Assembly: GCA_951799405.1 (NCBI GenBank) | Contig: OX637351.1 | Coordinates: 5,426,251 to 5,490,250, forward strand | Origin: Agapetus fuscipes | Taxonomy: Eukaryota; Arthropoda; Insecta; Trichoptera; Glossosomatidae | Direction: 5' to 3' | Length of the DNA stretch: 64,000 nucleotides | Shown here: piece after piece, positions 13,001-28,000 of the stretch | Layout of the letters: the number at the start of each line of letters is the position of its first letter | How positions within the stretch are numbered: the first letter of the stretch is position 1 | Position numbers and translations under genes: made by a program | Notes under the pieces: model-generated | The model's database searches: none | Told to the model about the DNA's origin: nothing | What the model saw: only the letters and a program-made list of their open reading frames with translations

Positions 13001-16000
13001 GAGATTGACCATCTATACTGTAAAAACTTGATTCACTTTGCCAATGACACCCCTGCTTCAGTGGTTGCAGGGCTTATGTTTATTTGAGTTTTGGGTTTGA
13101 ATGTTAACCCTTATATGCGGCATGTATAAGCGAAACCTTATATGTGTCTGCTTGTGGGCATAGACTTAAAATGAATCCCAAATGTAATATATCTTTGCAG
13201 ATTAGATTAGATAATTGAGGGGAATGATAAATTACACGGTTTGGCAAAGGTGGAGTATTAATTACTTCAAATGGACGAGTGCATTATAATGACTATTATT
13301 TACTATTTTGTTATTTATTTCATGGTCGTAGAAAAAGTATTGTATGCCACTGCACGTAATTAGTCTTTGTAACACTCTTGCTGTCTATTGTGCCATTCGG
13401 CTACGTCTCATGGCACAAACTAGCCCTCGTGTTACAAAGACTATCATTACTAGGCAGTGGCATAAATAACTATTTCCACCATAAATTGAACTGCAATAAA
13501 ATGAAAGAGAATGGGAATAAGCCTGCGTAAGTCTTTTACTATGATAAATTTTATAATCTATCATAATAATTTTAAATATCGTAAAAGATGTGTTGTCAAT
13601 TTTAATATGCTTGCATTTTGCGAACTGTCAAAATGGAAGGAACGCACATGTGAAGATTGCTGTAGTGTAGGTAGCAAGGCCATACTAGAGATACAGGCCG
13701 GGAAGCGTTTGAAATTTTGGATGACACGTCATCATCTTAGTGCGGCGCAACGCCAGCGGCCGACTGCGGTAGTACAATTTAGTCGCCATTTTTGACATTT
13801 CGGGAGTGAAGTTGTAATCTTAAAAAATATGTTTAAAATATAAAAACTATATTATTATCTAAAAACTTTACTGTGTCTGAAAGTTTATCATTTTTTCGAA
13901 GTGTTGAGTACAATATTTTGCTAAGAAAGTACTAAATTCACACAATAATTCAATAATTCAAATTACAATCACACGTCTTGTCATATTTTTGTGGTGTTTT
14001 TTGTAAAAAGTTGTTTTTTCATCGAATATTACTGTTTTATTATAGTAAACGGGTCACGGAACTTTTGCGTATGGATTTGTGTATAATAAGATGTGTTTTT
14101 GTAAGTTTTTTCTTAAAAACTTCTTTCAATTTGTTCATAACCTATAATTGTCCGAGCGTCACACAAATGCCGAAAAGCTATATTGTTGAATGGTGTTATG
14201 TTTTGGTGCAAATTCCTGCTGTGAAAAAATACCTTTATCAATAAGTGTTTCAAAAATGTGAAATGCGTTTGAAAAACTTAGTAAAGTGTAAAAAAAATAA
14301 GTTTTTGTTCAACTAACTACTTAATCATTAAAGAAAAAAAAAATCTGTCGATAAATTAGTTTTGAAGTTTTTGGATGTCTTTTGTGTAGTGACTTAATTT
14401 GTGTTTATGTCAATGGTTTATTTACTTTTTGTCATATTGTAGAGTTATTATTAATGTAGTTCCTTGACTTATTGGTCGATATGAGGCTGACCACCCGTAC
14501 TGTAAAAAATGGTTCACTTTGCCAATGTATGTTTGTGGGCATGCATTTCAAATGAGCTTTGAGTGTGAACATATCTTTGCAACTTATATTATAGATGATA
14601 ATATATAGTTAGCATAAGATATGTTTCATTAAATAAGTATAAAACAGTTAAGTGGGAACTATTCATTAATGTTTACTTAAATTTTGTTTTTTTTTTGCAT
14701 TTGCCTTGTTCTTTGACATATAGTTTGGTATGAGGTTGACCACCCATACAGTAAAAATCGGTTCATTTCACCAAATACCTTGTTGAAAATAATATATTGT
14801 GTAATATAATATAATCTAAACATCAAATTGTTTCAAGCAACTTTACGGAATACTTAAAAATCCCTAAATATTGTACCACTTCGTGTAATTAATTCAAGAG
14901 TCCTGTACACATTTATGTTATTTATTTATATCAGCATTGTTCTCAATTAAAATATCCACAAAAATATTTCTCTTTGTTTAAGAAACTAAATTAAAAATTT
15001 GAAACCTCTATCGTTGTTTGTTTTCTACTATGAGTACATATATGTGGGCAAAATTGACTTCTTTTCAGTATTACTGTGTAAATATAGGAGTATTTGGAGG
15101 TCTGACTGCTTGAGATAAATAATTACTAGTTAATATTTAAGAAATCATCAGTTACAAGTAAGTATTTCTTGTATGAGTTGAATGGTAAGTCCCTGTATTA
15201 TTGTGTGGTAGCACTAAGTTCGTAACGGGGATAGGGCGCGCCACGGCCTGTTAGTTCTAGTACGGCCTTGTGTAGGTAGTCTTATTGTAGTATAGCTTCA
15301 GTGCAAGTGACCAGTCTCGCCATGGGTAATAATGAAACGTCAAACGACCTGCAGAAATGTACCTATAGCTTTGTGATAAGGTTTAATGTTTTGTTTTGAA
15401 CAAAAAAAATGTCTAATAATCATGTAAAAAAACATTCTTATGGCGTTATGGCTAAATTTATTGGTGGAAAAAGATTTAATTTTTACGGTAGGCAATCGTA
15501 CGCGGCACCGTGTGCTGCATCAGTCATTTCATTCAACACAAAGAAACCACAGACATTCTTGGCGAAAAATATTTAATTAAAAAGTCCAAGCAAATTGATA
15601 AAAACAGTTGAAAGTAAAAATAATGTGAAAAGGTTAAGGGCAACAAAACGAAGAATCACAAAATCATTTCTCAAAAAAATACTCGTACTGACACTGATCA
15701 ACACTACGGGGACTTGTGTGAAAAACCCGATCTCGGCAAAGCTGATGTTGTTTTTGAAAAAAAAAATATATTAAAAATATAACACTTTCAGACGAAGATC
15801 GACACGCATTAGAAAGAAGGACCATAATGCAAATCAGATTCCGTAGAGTGGCGTCGAGAACGCACATTACGCCTGAGAGCATCTGTATTTGGAAAAATTT
15901 GCAAAAGAAGACTTATCAAATGTGGTCCTTTAGTTGAAAACCTTCTTAATGGAGAAAATTTGTTACAAATTTTCATACTCTGAGTATAGACTAGATACTA

Positions 16001-19000
16001 AAATTTAAATTCGAGAAAAATACAATTCAAAAAGCTATGCATGCCTGCAGGTCGTGTTTATATTAGCCATGACGCAGCAGTTCAACTGAAGCTGAAATTG
16101 TTACGAACTAAGGATTTGAAGTACCCACGTTCGTCTGAATATGTACACTAGAGTGTAGAAAAATCTGACTATGGCGTGATGGTAGTAGTAAGATACATAG
16201 AACGACGATCTGGTACGAGCTAGTGAACGAATACCGTACCTTTATCAGTTGTCAGTTGATTAGTCGCTCGAAGCATTTTGCCGCGAAGAACAATAAGCAG
16301 AGATTATCAATTGTTGTGAACCAAATCGTGTCCAATAAAGTCTGCTAAAATAAATAATTGTAGTTTAATTAAAGGAAAGCTCCAGTAAAATCGTAGCAAT
16401 ATCAATACTTGTGCAGCGATGTCTGCCACAGCGCTTACACAGTTGTACACTTTCCTCACATTTTGACAGTTCCCGTCATTGATAACTTTCATCTGCATCT
16501 AAATATATTGAAGAAAAATTCTTCTTCAATATTCGGAGGTTCGGAGAAGACAAAAAATTACTACACAAAAAATCAAGGAGAAGTCCAATTTTTATAGAAT
16601 GGAGAAAAATGGCTCCCATTTTTTTGACAGTGGCATAAATAACTGAAAAATAATAATTCAGAGAAACTTACACACACTATTTTTTTAAATATGATAAAAC
16701 ATGATACTCATATCAGCATATTGAAGAAATTGAATGCAAGCACGTTTCAAATTATTAGAAATTTACAACACACAACCTTTTATGATTTTTAATTAATGAA
16801 ACAGATCGATGGTGGTTAATTTTATGAAATAAGTATACTATAATATAAAATGAAACTTTTCAAATACATTTTTTTTTTAAATTTGTTGAATTGTCCTCTA
16901 AAATTTTCCTTTTTGTAGATTTTTCAGCTTCCCTTTTCTTGATAGCCTCGATGATGTAGTCAGGTTCACGGATTTCCATTTTCCTATCTAGCCTGGAATC
17001 AATTAATTCAGGTAGTACACAGTCAAAATAGAACTTTTTCAGTTTCTCTTCCATTAGGTTTTTCCAAATTATATCGTTTTTCTCGATTAATTCCACCTTA
17101 ATTTCCTTATCTGTCCATACAGCAAATACGCATTTACTTTTACCTGTTACGTGCAATTGCCCTTGCACTTGATAAAACCAGTCGTGGTTCTGGTTAATTT
17201 TTATATTTCCAATTTTGTCCGTTTTCCAAAATGTAATTTTTTTTTTACGGATCGCATCGTCAATGGTCATTCCCATTGCGGAATAAGGGCATTTGATCTC
17301 GACAATTTTATCGTCTTCTATTAGTCCATCTGGACTCGCCCCTATGAAAGGCAATTCTGCGTCAACGAACAATCCACACTTTTTTACAGTAGATCCTACA
17401 AGCGATTCTAGCTGTTCAATAGCAATGTGCTCAGACTCTTTGCCATACTGAATAGACTTAACGTGGTCCAAACTTTGTCCGTTAAGGAGGTTTTTAACCA
17501 AAGGACCACATTTGATAAGTCCTCTTTTACAAATTTTTCCAAATACAGATGCTGTCAGGCGTAATCTGCGTTCTCGACGCCACTCTACGGAATCTGATTG
17601 CAAAATGGTCCTGCTTTCTAATGCGTGTCGATCTTCGTCTGAAAGTGTTATATTTTTTATAAAATCCTTTCTTGCAAAAACAAAATCAGCCTCGCCGAGA
17701 TCGGGTTTTTCACACAAGTCCCCGTAGTGTTGATCAGTGTCAGTACGAGTATTTTTTTTGAGAAATGATTTTGTGATTCTTCGTTTTGTTGCCCTTAACC
17801 TTTTCACATTATTTTTACTTTCAACTCTTTTTATCAATTTGTTTGGACTTTTTAATAAAATATTTTTCGCCAAGAATGTCTGTGCTTTCTTTGTGTTGAA
17901 TTAAATGACTGATGCAGCACACCGTGCGGCGTACGATTGCCTACCTGAATAATTGATTCTTTTTCCACCAATAAACTTAGCAATAACGCTATTAAATACT
18001 TCTGCTAAATTATTATTTACGTTATACAATAAACTTTGAGCATTATTGACTAGTCTAGAAGATATTTTCAAAATAGCTGAAAAAATAAAACCACCATCGA
18101 TCTGTTTCATTTCCGTTACGTAGTTTTTTTCAGTTTTTTTTTCATCATTACCTGTTTTTTTGCAATAGTAATCTTTGCAAGATGTGTGATTCCCAAAAAC
18201 GTGGTGTGGGGCATTGATCAAATCTTTTTTGAGATCAAGCACTTTATTTTGGAAACTCTGGTTCTCTTGGGACCTAATGTTCTGGACAGCTCCTTTTACC
18301 GCACGACGTAGACGCAAAATATTTTGACCGACAATTTTTCTATATTTAAGAGGGAAGCTTGTATTTTTGGTCAGTTCGTCAAGTTTTGTGCAATAATTGC
18401 GCAGGAGATGATTTGTGCACTCAATTTTTTCGACTAAAATTGAACTATAGGGATTCGATTTCAATATGTTTTTATAGGTACTTGAGTCCCCATCAGCAAT
18501 CAGCTTAGAATAAATAAGTCCATAGGTTTCTATAGAACTTTTAAAGCCTTCTACAATAGCCACGGACTCCATAGCACTAGAAGGACCACTAAAATTTTTA
18601 AAGCAAATATGTTCAGGAATCGCTATGTCTTTGTTTTGCGCCCTAGCACAAACCATACAATACTTGTTTTTAACAGCCATATACAAAACTTTTTTAGTTC
18701 TGTATCCAATAATGACTGCACACCCTGATAAAGAGTTGTAATTTTTTCTGTACGACCTTTTTGCCCAACATGCATCAGCTACCACAGATATCATTGGAAC
18801 TCCATTTGCATCGACTTCCCCGTGAAGAACAGCTAGATCGTATTCTTCTTTTGCAGCTTCTTCCATACATTTATTTTTCGCTAATTCCCACAGTTCGCAC
18901 ACTTTCGTGTGGCACTTAGCGTATAGTTTGTCAGACATGGAAGGTATGTCAAGAGAAGCTGAAAATTGTTCTAGCCCGGTGAATCCTGCACCTATTGACA

Positions 19001-22000
19001 TTATACTACTGACAAAATTTTCATTAAGGTTCAGTTCCTTGCTGTTTAGAGGATTTTTACAACTTTTCAAACTTAATTTAAGGTTACACATTTTACAAAC
19101 AAAAATAAATTCGGAAATGAAACCTCTCTTTATCTCTTTAACAATTTTTAAAGAGTTAAAATTGCAACCAAAGAGGGAATTATGTTGAGAAATATTTTTG
19201 AGTTGTTCTAAGATATACGAAAAGTCTACAATTCTATTTCCAGTAATTTTGATTTCTTCATTAGAACTATTTTTTTCTTCTGCTTCTATGATGAGTTCGT
19301 GTTCTGGATCTATGTTTTCTTCATTTTCTGCCTCCATTGTTTTTTGACTTACCAAAGAGTCTTCTGGTGCCTAATGAAAAGTAAAAAAACTTCTTATTTC
19401 AACACCTAAATAATTATGTTTTTAATTATAAATATTTAAAAATATAAATGGTACAACATTGTTTTAATTCACTTTATTCTAATATAATAATTCACTTTAT
19501 TCTATTTAGAATAAAGTGAATTAAAACAATTTTGTACCATTTATATTTTTAAATATTTATAAAAATGGACTTTCACTGTGTTAACAGATTTACACTAAAA
19601 AATATTATGTTTTTAATTGTTTATTACAATTATAATATTATAATAACACCACTTTACAGACAGCACCGCTGTTATAAAAAAAATGACATCAACTGCCAGC
19701 TCACTAACACCCTACACCTTTCTAGATTTCCTGAAATCTGGGGAGTCTTCCGCACAGGATCCCTTAAAAAGTAATAAATGCTTCATAAAAAAATATGATA
19801 ACAGTTTTATAAGGTTTCTGCCCACGCAAAATAGGTTAGTGAATTGAATTTTCCGTACAAAATTATAATAAAATAAAAACAACAATGCAGTATTTTTTTT
19901 TATCCATTTGGAACTTATTCTCAGCAAGCAAACGTTAGTCTTGTAAGAGACTGCCGTCCTTAGAAACCAATAACAAAATATTTGTATGTCCTAGCAACCA
20001 GGCTTGGTGTCGAAGTCAATTCACTCATTGGGATTTTATTTCCAAGAATTAGAACTCTTGCAATTTATGAGGTCTGTAAAATAAGTCGTTTAAAATAAAA
20101 CACAATATAAGGCGTTTATTAAATTTTATCTAAATTTGAATCTTAGTTGCAAAGATATTTTACATTTGAAAACTCCGATAACATGCATTCCACTATCAGA
20201 CATGTATAAGGGCAACATAAAAACCCAATCTCAAAAGAACATAAGCTCTGCAACTCTTGCCGACCTTCCCTAGAACAGGGGTGACATTCGCAAAGTGAAC
20301 TTTTATTTACAGTATGGGTGGTCAGCCTCATACCATCCTTTTATAATACAACCTGTTATACACATTAAAATATTTTCGAGAATAAAGCCTACCTTGCACG
20401 GTATGCTACGAGCCGTACCTGATTGTCATAATAATATTATATCATTGTACTGACGTATTGACTTTGCTTGGAATCATCAATAATAATAATTTCGTTCTGC
20501 GTAGCGTAGGGCTTGCGTGAATAATAATATTTCTCTCGAGACTGCCTCGACCTCGAGTATACTCGTATAATATAAACTCCCCTCGATTGCGTAAATCGAA
20601 AATGAATTAAATATACGACGGCACTTGATTTTGTTTTTTTCTTTTTTTTAGATTTAGACAATCGAAAAAAGTTTAACAAGTTACACTCGGGGTACTGCTG
20701 CCATGATCTATGGGAACTGAAGCTTCAAGAGTTGGGAAGTTTTGACCGTGATCTGCGTGATACACACAAAAACAGCGCTCACCAAATAAATCATCCTATT
20801 ATTATATCTGCAATGAGCATTTTCAGCGCCATTATGTAAATACATTTTAGTAACAAAGATCACAGATTTAAAATATTCATTACCGTTTCAACTGGTTCAT
20901 CATTCTGAGGTTTTCTAAAAAAAGAATAATCACTTTAATTTATATTGCATATGTGTATAGTTCAATACTGCAAAACATAAACATGGGAATGCTAATATAC
21001 AAATAGAAAAACTTACCCTTTTTTTGTAAAAAAACTTCGTTTATTTTTTGTAATATAATATTTTTTTTTTCGTAATCCCATATTTTCTAAAAATAGAAGA
21101 AATAAATTTTTGAATAATTGAAACACATTTATATTAAAATATTGTTTTACATGACTAAAATTTATTTATATACTCACCGGGTTTTTTTATTTAAAGACCT
21201 TATTCTCTTTTTCTGCGTGCTAGTTTTTGCGGAGCAAACATACGTCCTCTCGCTCTCGCTGTTCGCTAACAACTGCCTGGACTGGCGGGAACGCCAAGCT
21301 AACCGCTGCTTTTTTCTGTCAAATTGTTTCCATACAAAATTAGTATGGGATTTTGAAGCTGTTTTGTTTATTTTATTTTGTAAAATTTACATGCATTATT
21401 ACGAAAAAAATATGCGGTCAATTTTGAGTTTGATTAATAAACTTCCCATTTATATATATTTTTTGTAAACTTTCATACATAAAATTCAAGTTATTCATTG
21501 AACCCAGATAGCATTATTTCGTAATATTTCATAAGTTTGTGCTCATTTTGACAGAATTCAAATAACTTTTATCATTTTTGGAAACGGTCAATCTGTAGTT
21601 TATACATTTCTTTATTTTATTCTGACAGGAATAGATTTAAAAATAAAAGTAAACATTATGGGCATTTAAAACCCAGAACACCGTTTTGGACGTATTCGCT
21701 CTATGGGGTCTTAAACTAAATGATGTTAGACGTCAGAATCGTCTTCTTCTTCTTTTAATATAAGTAATCATATTAAATTCAGACCAACTGGTGAGTCCTT
21801 TAACTGTTTTCAAAGACTCCAACCCTTTATCTCTAGACGGACTGTGTCTGTTAGGGCCTGTTGCATCAACCTCCAATCAATATTTGACACATCAAATTTG
21901 ATTGCTCAATTCTGGTAAGGACCTCGGTTAAATATTTCTTGGCAGTGGGAAATATGAGGGATTTTGAACACAAAAGATGATTTTTATCAGCCGATCTACG

Positions 22001-25000
22001 CATATGCAACCAAACTTTATATTCGAAAGGGAGAAATCACACTTAGTTTTGATTTTTGTCGGATTGGAGCTTGGTGCAACAGGCCCTAAGCATTTTTCTT
22101 CATACATTTCTTATAATCCTTCAAGTTCACGCGTTCCCCCAAAGGAATTCTAAAGTCTATACCATTCCAGTGGCTTTCAGTCATCTTTAACATTACACCC
22201 TCAACCCTGCGCCGATCTTTGGCATCCATGAAAATGGTCGCCATTGTGAGCTTGCTTAACTTTCAAAGAAATCTTGTATTTAAGCAACCGACTCAAGTCC
22301 AAAAATTTCATGTGAACATTTGATGATCGTAGTGATGGAAAGTATGGAAAGAGCAAAGAGGGACTTCTAATCTCCCGAAATGACTATGGACAACCTTAAA
22401 CAATAAACAGTGTAGTAACACTCTAATCTAATCTAATCTAAGTTGCAAAGATATGTAACATTGGAGATTCACATTACATGCATTCTCACAACCAGACACG
22501 TACAAGTTCGCGCTTGCACATGCCTCATGTGAACCTACAACATAAAAACCGAATCTCAAATGGACATTCACCCTGCAACTCTTGCCGTCCTTCCCTGTAA
22601 TAGGGGTGGCATTGGCAAAGTGAACCATTTTTACAGCATGGGTGGTCAGCCGCATACCAACTTAGAAGTCAAGGAACATACACGACAAATTACATTTTAT
22701 AAATCAGTAAATAATAAGATCATCTAAACTAAACAGAAAACAAATTCTAATTTAACAAACCCTAGCCGCCAACATTACAGATCAACCGCTTTTTCTTTCT
22801 GTCCTTACATACTTTTTTATTTCCTCCAGAGGCATAACGTTTTTCATACAGGCTCTTCTTTTATTATGACTCTGGATATTCCATTCGTTCGCAATCTCGG
22901 ATATTTGGTACATCCATAGCTTTCTCGGTCTTCCTCTACCACGACATCCATCTATTCTTGCAACGTATACTTTCTTCGTCAGTCTTTCCTCTCTCCTACT
23001 CTGAAAGACCTCCACGAAGCCACGCTAGGTGCAGTAAAGTGGAAAGAGAGTTTGGATCTTCTCCTAAACGTCAAAAAACGTCGCTTCTCTTGCCAGCTAT
23101 ATTTCGTGTATTTCTCTAACTACGTATTTGATGTATGTTTTAAAGTACCTTCGACACAATTTCCCGCTTCGTCTCTCTTGTATCCTCTCGCACACACACA
23201 GGCGTCCTTACAGGTAAAGGGACAAGCGGGATCGTCCCCTTCGCATGGTGCACAGCCTCTCTCCTCGTTCTCCTTGCAAACTGGCTCTGAAAAACAAACA
23301 CATCTGTTTAACTGAAATTTGTAATTACATATGCCAATGTATTAGGAGGGTATTATTTTCAATTTACAAATGATAACAGAACGCTATTTAAGTGTGTATC
23401 ACCTCGAGAGCACTTATTCGCTCCCCCATTTGATGTTTGCCGTATAGACCAATTCTGTCAAATGTGACTTTTTAATGCAGTTGTCTTAAGAATCAAATTC
23501 TACACAATCTGAGCTAAGAAAAAACGTACAACTCGAAAATGTGAGAGTTGATTTAAATATTTTTTAAATCAATTTCCTGTTTTCATCAGACACATTGGTC
23601 CAGTACACATGCAAACATTGTTCATGTGAAATTAGCTGAATGGTCTGTACGATAAACAAGAACTAAGGCAGCGTATTGTCAAGAATAAGATATTTAATAT
23701 TCAATATTCCCTTAAAACCGCCAGCACCTCTTGAAAGTGAATGCGAAAGAAGGAAATGTTCGATAAATATTATCGATATAAATCAATTTAAAGAGGTATG
23801 TATATAGTAATAAAGAGAAATGGAGGCAACTCTACAGACGCTCTAGCAACCCTTAGTAGAATGCCAACAGAGTTACAGTTGCAAGAAGTAACATAAATCT
23901 ACGTATTTGATCATTATTTGGTAATACCCAGGCCCGGATTAAGGGCGGTTCGAGCGGTACAACCGAACCAAGGCCCCCACACTCATGGGGCCCCCACAGG
24001 GCCAACAAAACTCTTATATTTTTATTAGTGCCCAGGTCTTTCCGGGCATTTGTGACCAAAGGGGTCCCCGATGACAGACTTTATAGAAATTAGTTTACAA
24101 GCATTACAACAAAATGTCTTTGGGGTGTAAGTCTAATGAGGCATACGCTACCAAGGGGCCCCCCAAAAGCTAAAAAAGATTTTCTAGATAAAACTTCAAC
24201 GTACTTTTTTTCGAATAGTATTATATGCATCAAAAATATATGAGGTTATGGAAAAGTAGGAGGGAAGGGGGGAGGGAATTTTCATGGAAAGGGGGGGGGG
24301 GGCATATAGGGGGCCCCGAGCTTTACCCCGCACCAAGGCCCCCAGAGGGGTTAATCCGGGCCTGGTAATACCTTTGATACAATTGCCTTCATTGTCTCTC
24401 TCGTATCCTTTTGCACAATTACAAGTGACTTTGCAAACATGGGGACAAAATGTTTCATCAACTGGACACGGTTCACAACCATTTACCTCATTTTCCTTCT
24501 TGCAATATGGATCTGTAAAAAGGTGTACCTCTATAAATTAGAATACTGAAAAGAATTCTTGGTTTTTTGCTGAGTAAACCTTGAGATCGAACCCTTGCTC
24601 TCGGCATGGAATGCAAGCATTCTACCAATTGAGCTATCGACATTTTTACGAGCTTGGTCGTCGTCGCTACAAAGCGCCAATTCTCAAGCAAGACCCAGTT
24701 GCTGTAAGGCTGGATGGACTTTTAGCGACCGGTCTTTGGTTTAAGTTTAAAAAAAAATTCATACCAGCGAAGAGCAAATTTGAAAATATAAATTATTTTT
24801 TTTTTTGCTCCGCCGGGATTCGAACCCACAACCTTCCATTCAGAGTCCAAAGTGTTACCACTGAACTACGGACCGGTCAAGTACAGTAAAAGCAAAAATA
24901 CATTGTTAACCATCTTTTACCTACAATCAACAGTAAAACATTTTTGATAAAGACCTTAGTCCGGTCGATAGCTCAGTTGGTAGAGTGCTCGCATTCTACC

Positions 25001-28000
25001 CCGTGAGCTCGGGTTCGAATCCCACCGAGGAAGGTGTCAGAAATGATTTCCTATTTCGGTGTTTATTTCAAACCCCATAATAAAAATACCGGCAAGGTTT
25101 ACTCAGCCTTCACAAGAAATGAGTACCAGCCCCCTCGGGAGCTGGGAAACCCCCACTTCAACTGAAGTGGTTGGCGTAAGGCCGGCCCCCTTACCTGTAA
25201 AAATAAATAGGTTCAACTCACCACATGCGACCCCTTCGGGGATAACGCGGCAAGAAGTTACACTATATGTGTAGCTTAGTTGCGTTTTTTTTTTACCTTG
25301 CTTGGAGACGCACATCCCGTCTTCGTTCCTTTCTGTACCTTCAATACACTGGCAAGAGATGGAGCAACCATCGGGACAATCCGCGTCATCAGAACATGGT
25401 TCACACACCGCTTCTTGGTTTGGTCCACAAGTTGTCGGAGCTTGAAGAAAAAATTATAATGAAGGTGATTAAAATGAAGTGAAATTAGTAAGGTCCATAC
25501 TGTTGAAATGGACGTTCTAAGAAGCATAATTGGGAACAAACGGAGTGATAGGGCTAGGAATGATTTTGTAAGAGAAGAATGCGGTGCAAGAGAAAGTGTG
25601 AAAGTGAAGATTAAAAGAAGTTTGTTAAGATGGTTTGGAGATATGGAGAGAATGGATCAGGAAAATCTGGCAAAGAAAGTATACATATGTTGCAAGAATA
25701 GATGGATGTCGTGGTAGAGTGAGACCGAGAAAGGAATGGATGGACCAAATTTCCGAAATTGCGAATGAATGGAATATCCAGAGTCATAATAAAAGGAGAG
25801 CTTGTATGAAGAAGGTTATGACTGTGGATGAAATGAAAGAAGTATGTAAGGACAGAAAAAAAGGCGGTTCATCTGTAATGCTGGCGGCTAGAGCTACGGT
25901 TTCTCAAAATTTTGAATTTTATATATTTTCAATTAGAATTTTGTATTATTTCATTGTAATTTGTTGTGTATGTTCCTTCACTTGTAGGTTGGTATGCCGT
26001 TGACCACGCATGCTGTAAAAATGGTTTACTCTGATCCAGGGAAGGTCGGCAAGAGTTGTAGGGTGAATGTTCATCTGAGGTGTGGATTTTATTTGCAAGT
26101 ACACATTCAGTATTTGTCAGCACGAACTACACGTGTTTGTTTGTGGGCATGCATTTGATAAGAGCTTTTAATGGTAATATATCTTTGCAAATTAGATTAT
26201 AAAGGTTGTATAGTGTATATGTGTATTGCTAGTACCTTCAACTACAATAATAAATACAATAGTTTGAATATAAGGACTAGAGTACCTTTGACACAGTCCC
26301 CTACATTGTCTCTCACGTATCCTTCCTCACAAACGCAAATGATCTCACAATTCAGTTGGCAAGGTTGTTCATTATTGGGGCATGGCTTACAACCATCCAC
26401 CTCGTTTTCCTTCTTGCAAAATGGCTCTAAAAACAAAACGCACACGTTAAGTTGGATACTATAAATAAACCCCGTGAAAGGTTGTCAATGGGTATTTTCA
26501 TTTGTAATCATTTTAATGTTTTGTCGAATTAATAGCTTTGAAAGATAGAAAAACAATGGTTAAAACTGGAAAACAAAAACAATCTCAAGATGAAGTCAAA
26601 TTAATTGGAACGATTACAAATCTACTATTGGTAATACAGCTTTGTTTTTGTACAGAGAAGCTGACATGTATGAAAAAGATATCTTGAAAAAATTATTCCT
26701 TGACTTATGGCATAAGAGCAATAGTTAGAACTAGAGAACGGCATTGGAAAAATAGCAAATACGCAAAAAAAAACAACGATCTGCAAAACCGAATACAATT
26801 CAAAGGGAAAACTACACAGACCATTAGTTATTGTTGATGAATACCTTGCTTGTAGACGCACACTCCATCTTCGACTCTCTCTGTACCTTCGATACATTGG
26901 CATGTGTAGTAGCAGCCATTAGAACAAGGCGCATCTGCAGGACATGGTCCACACACATCTTCTTCGTTTTGTCCACAAGGTGGAGCTTGAAAAAAGAATA
27001 GACAATTATTGTTATATTATTTCTTTCGATCCTTGCATACCTACTTCTTTCATTTCATCCAGAGTCATAACCTTTTTCATACAAGCTCTCCTTTTATTAT
27101 GACTCTGGATATCCCATTCATTCGCTATTTCGAAAATTTGGTCCATCCATACCTTTCTCGGTCTTCCTCTTCCACGACATCCATCAATTCTCGTAGCATA
27201 TACTTTCTTCGTCAGTCTTTCCTCATTCATTCTCTCCAAATGTCCAAACCATCAAGTATACTTCTTTTAATCTTTACTTTCACACTTTCTCTTACACCAC
27301 ATTCCTCTCTTACAAAATCATTCCTCACCCTATCACTCCGTCTTTTTCCAAACAATAAATTCTCCTTATATTATATTATTATTTATTATTGCCACATTGT
27401 CCCTTCAACTGAATCAAAAGTCACGCGTGATCGACAGAAAGAATTACATAACTAGAAAAAATAAGAACATTCTGGAGTAAGGTGAGAACTATTTCATTAG
27501 TTTTTGACTCCTATCCTTATTCCCTGATGGTTTGCGACTCTGGCAGATTTTCTTATTGATTAGTTTGCTCAAAGGTGGAACAAATTAAGAAAGATCATTA
27601 AATTATGTGATGATGATGATGAAGGACGATTTTCTTCCTGTGGCGCCTTTTAATGGTCCAGGACTATCTCAAGGGCGCTATACGCAACTAAGCAACACAT
27701 ATAGTGTAGCTCCTTGCCGCGTTATCCCCGAAGGGATCGCATGTGGTGAGTGAACCTGTTTATTTTTACAGGTAAGTGGGCCGGCCTTACGCCAGCCACT
27801 TCAGTGTAGTTGCGGGTTTACCAGCTCCCGAGGGGGTGGTACTCATTTATTGTTAAGGCTGAGTAAACCTTGCAGGTTTTTTATTATAGGGTTTGGAATA
27901 AACACCGAAACGGGAAATCATTTGTGACACCCTCGGCGGGATTCGAACCCTAACTCTCGGGGAAGATTGTAGAACGCTCTACCAACTGAGTTATCGACCG

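Noticed and set aside
21118..21468. 116-codon hydrophobic plus-strand frame
   Set aside because: Composition follows the AT-rich background; no signal/domain pattern, no splice context and no relative recognised.
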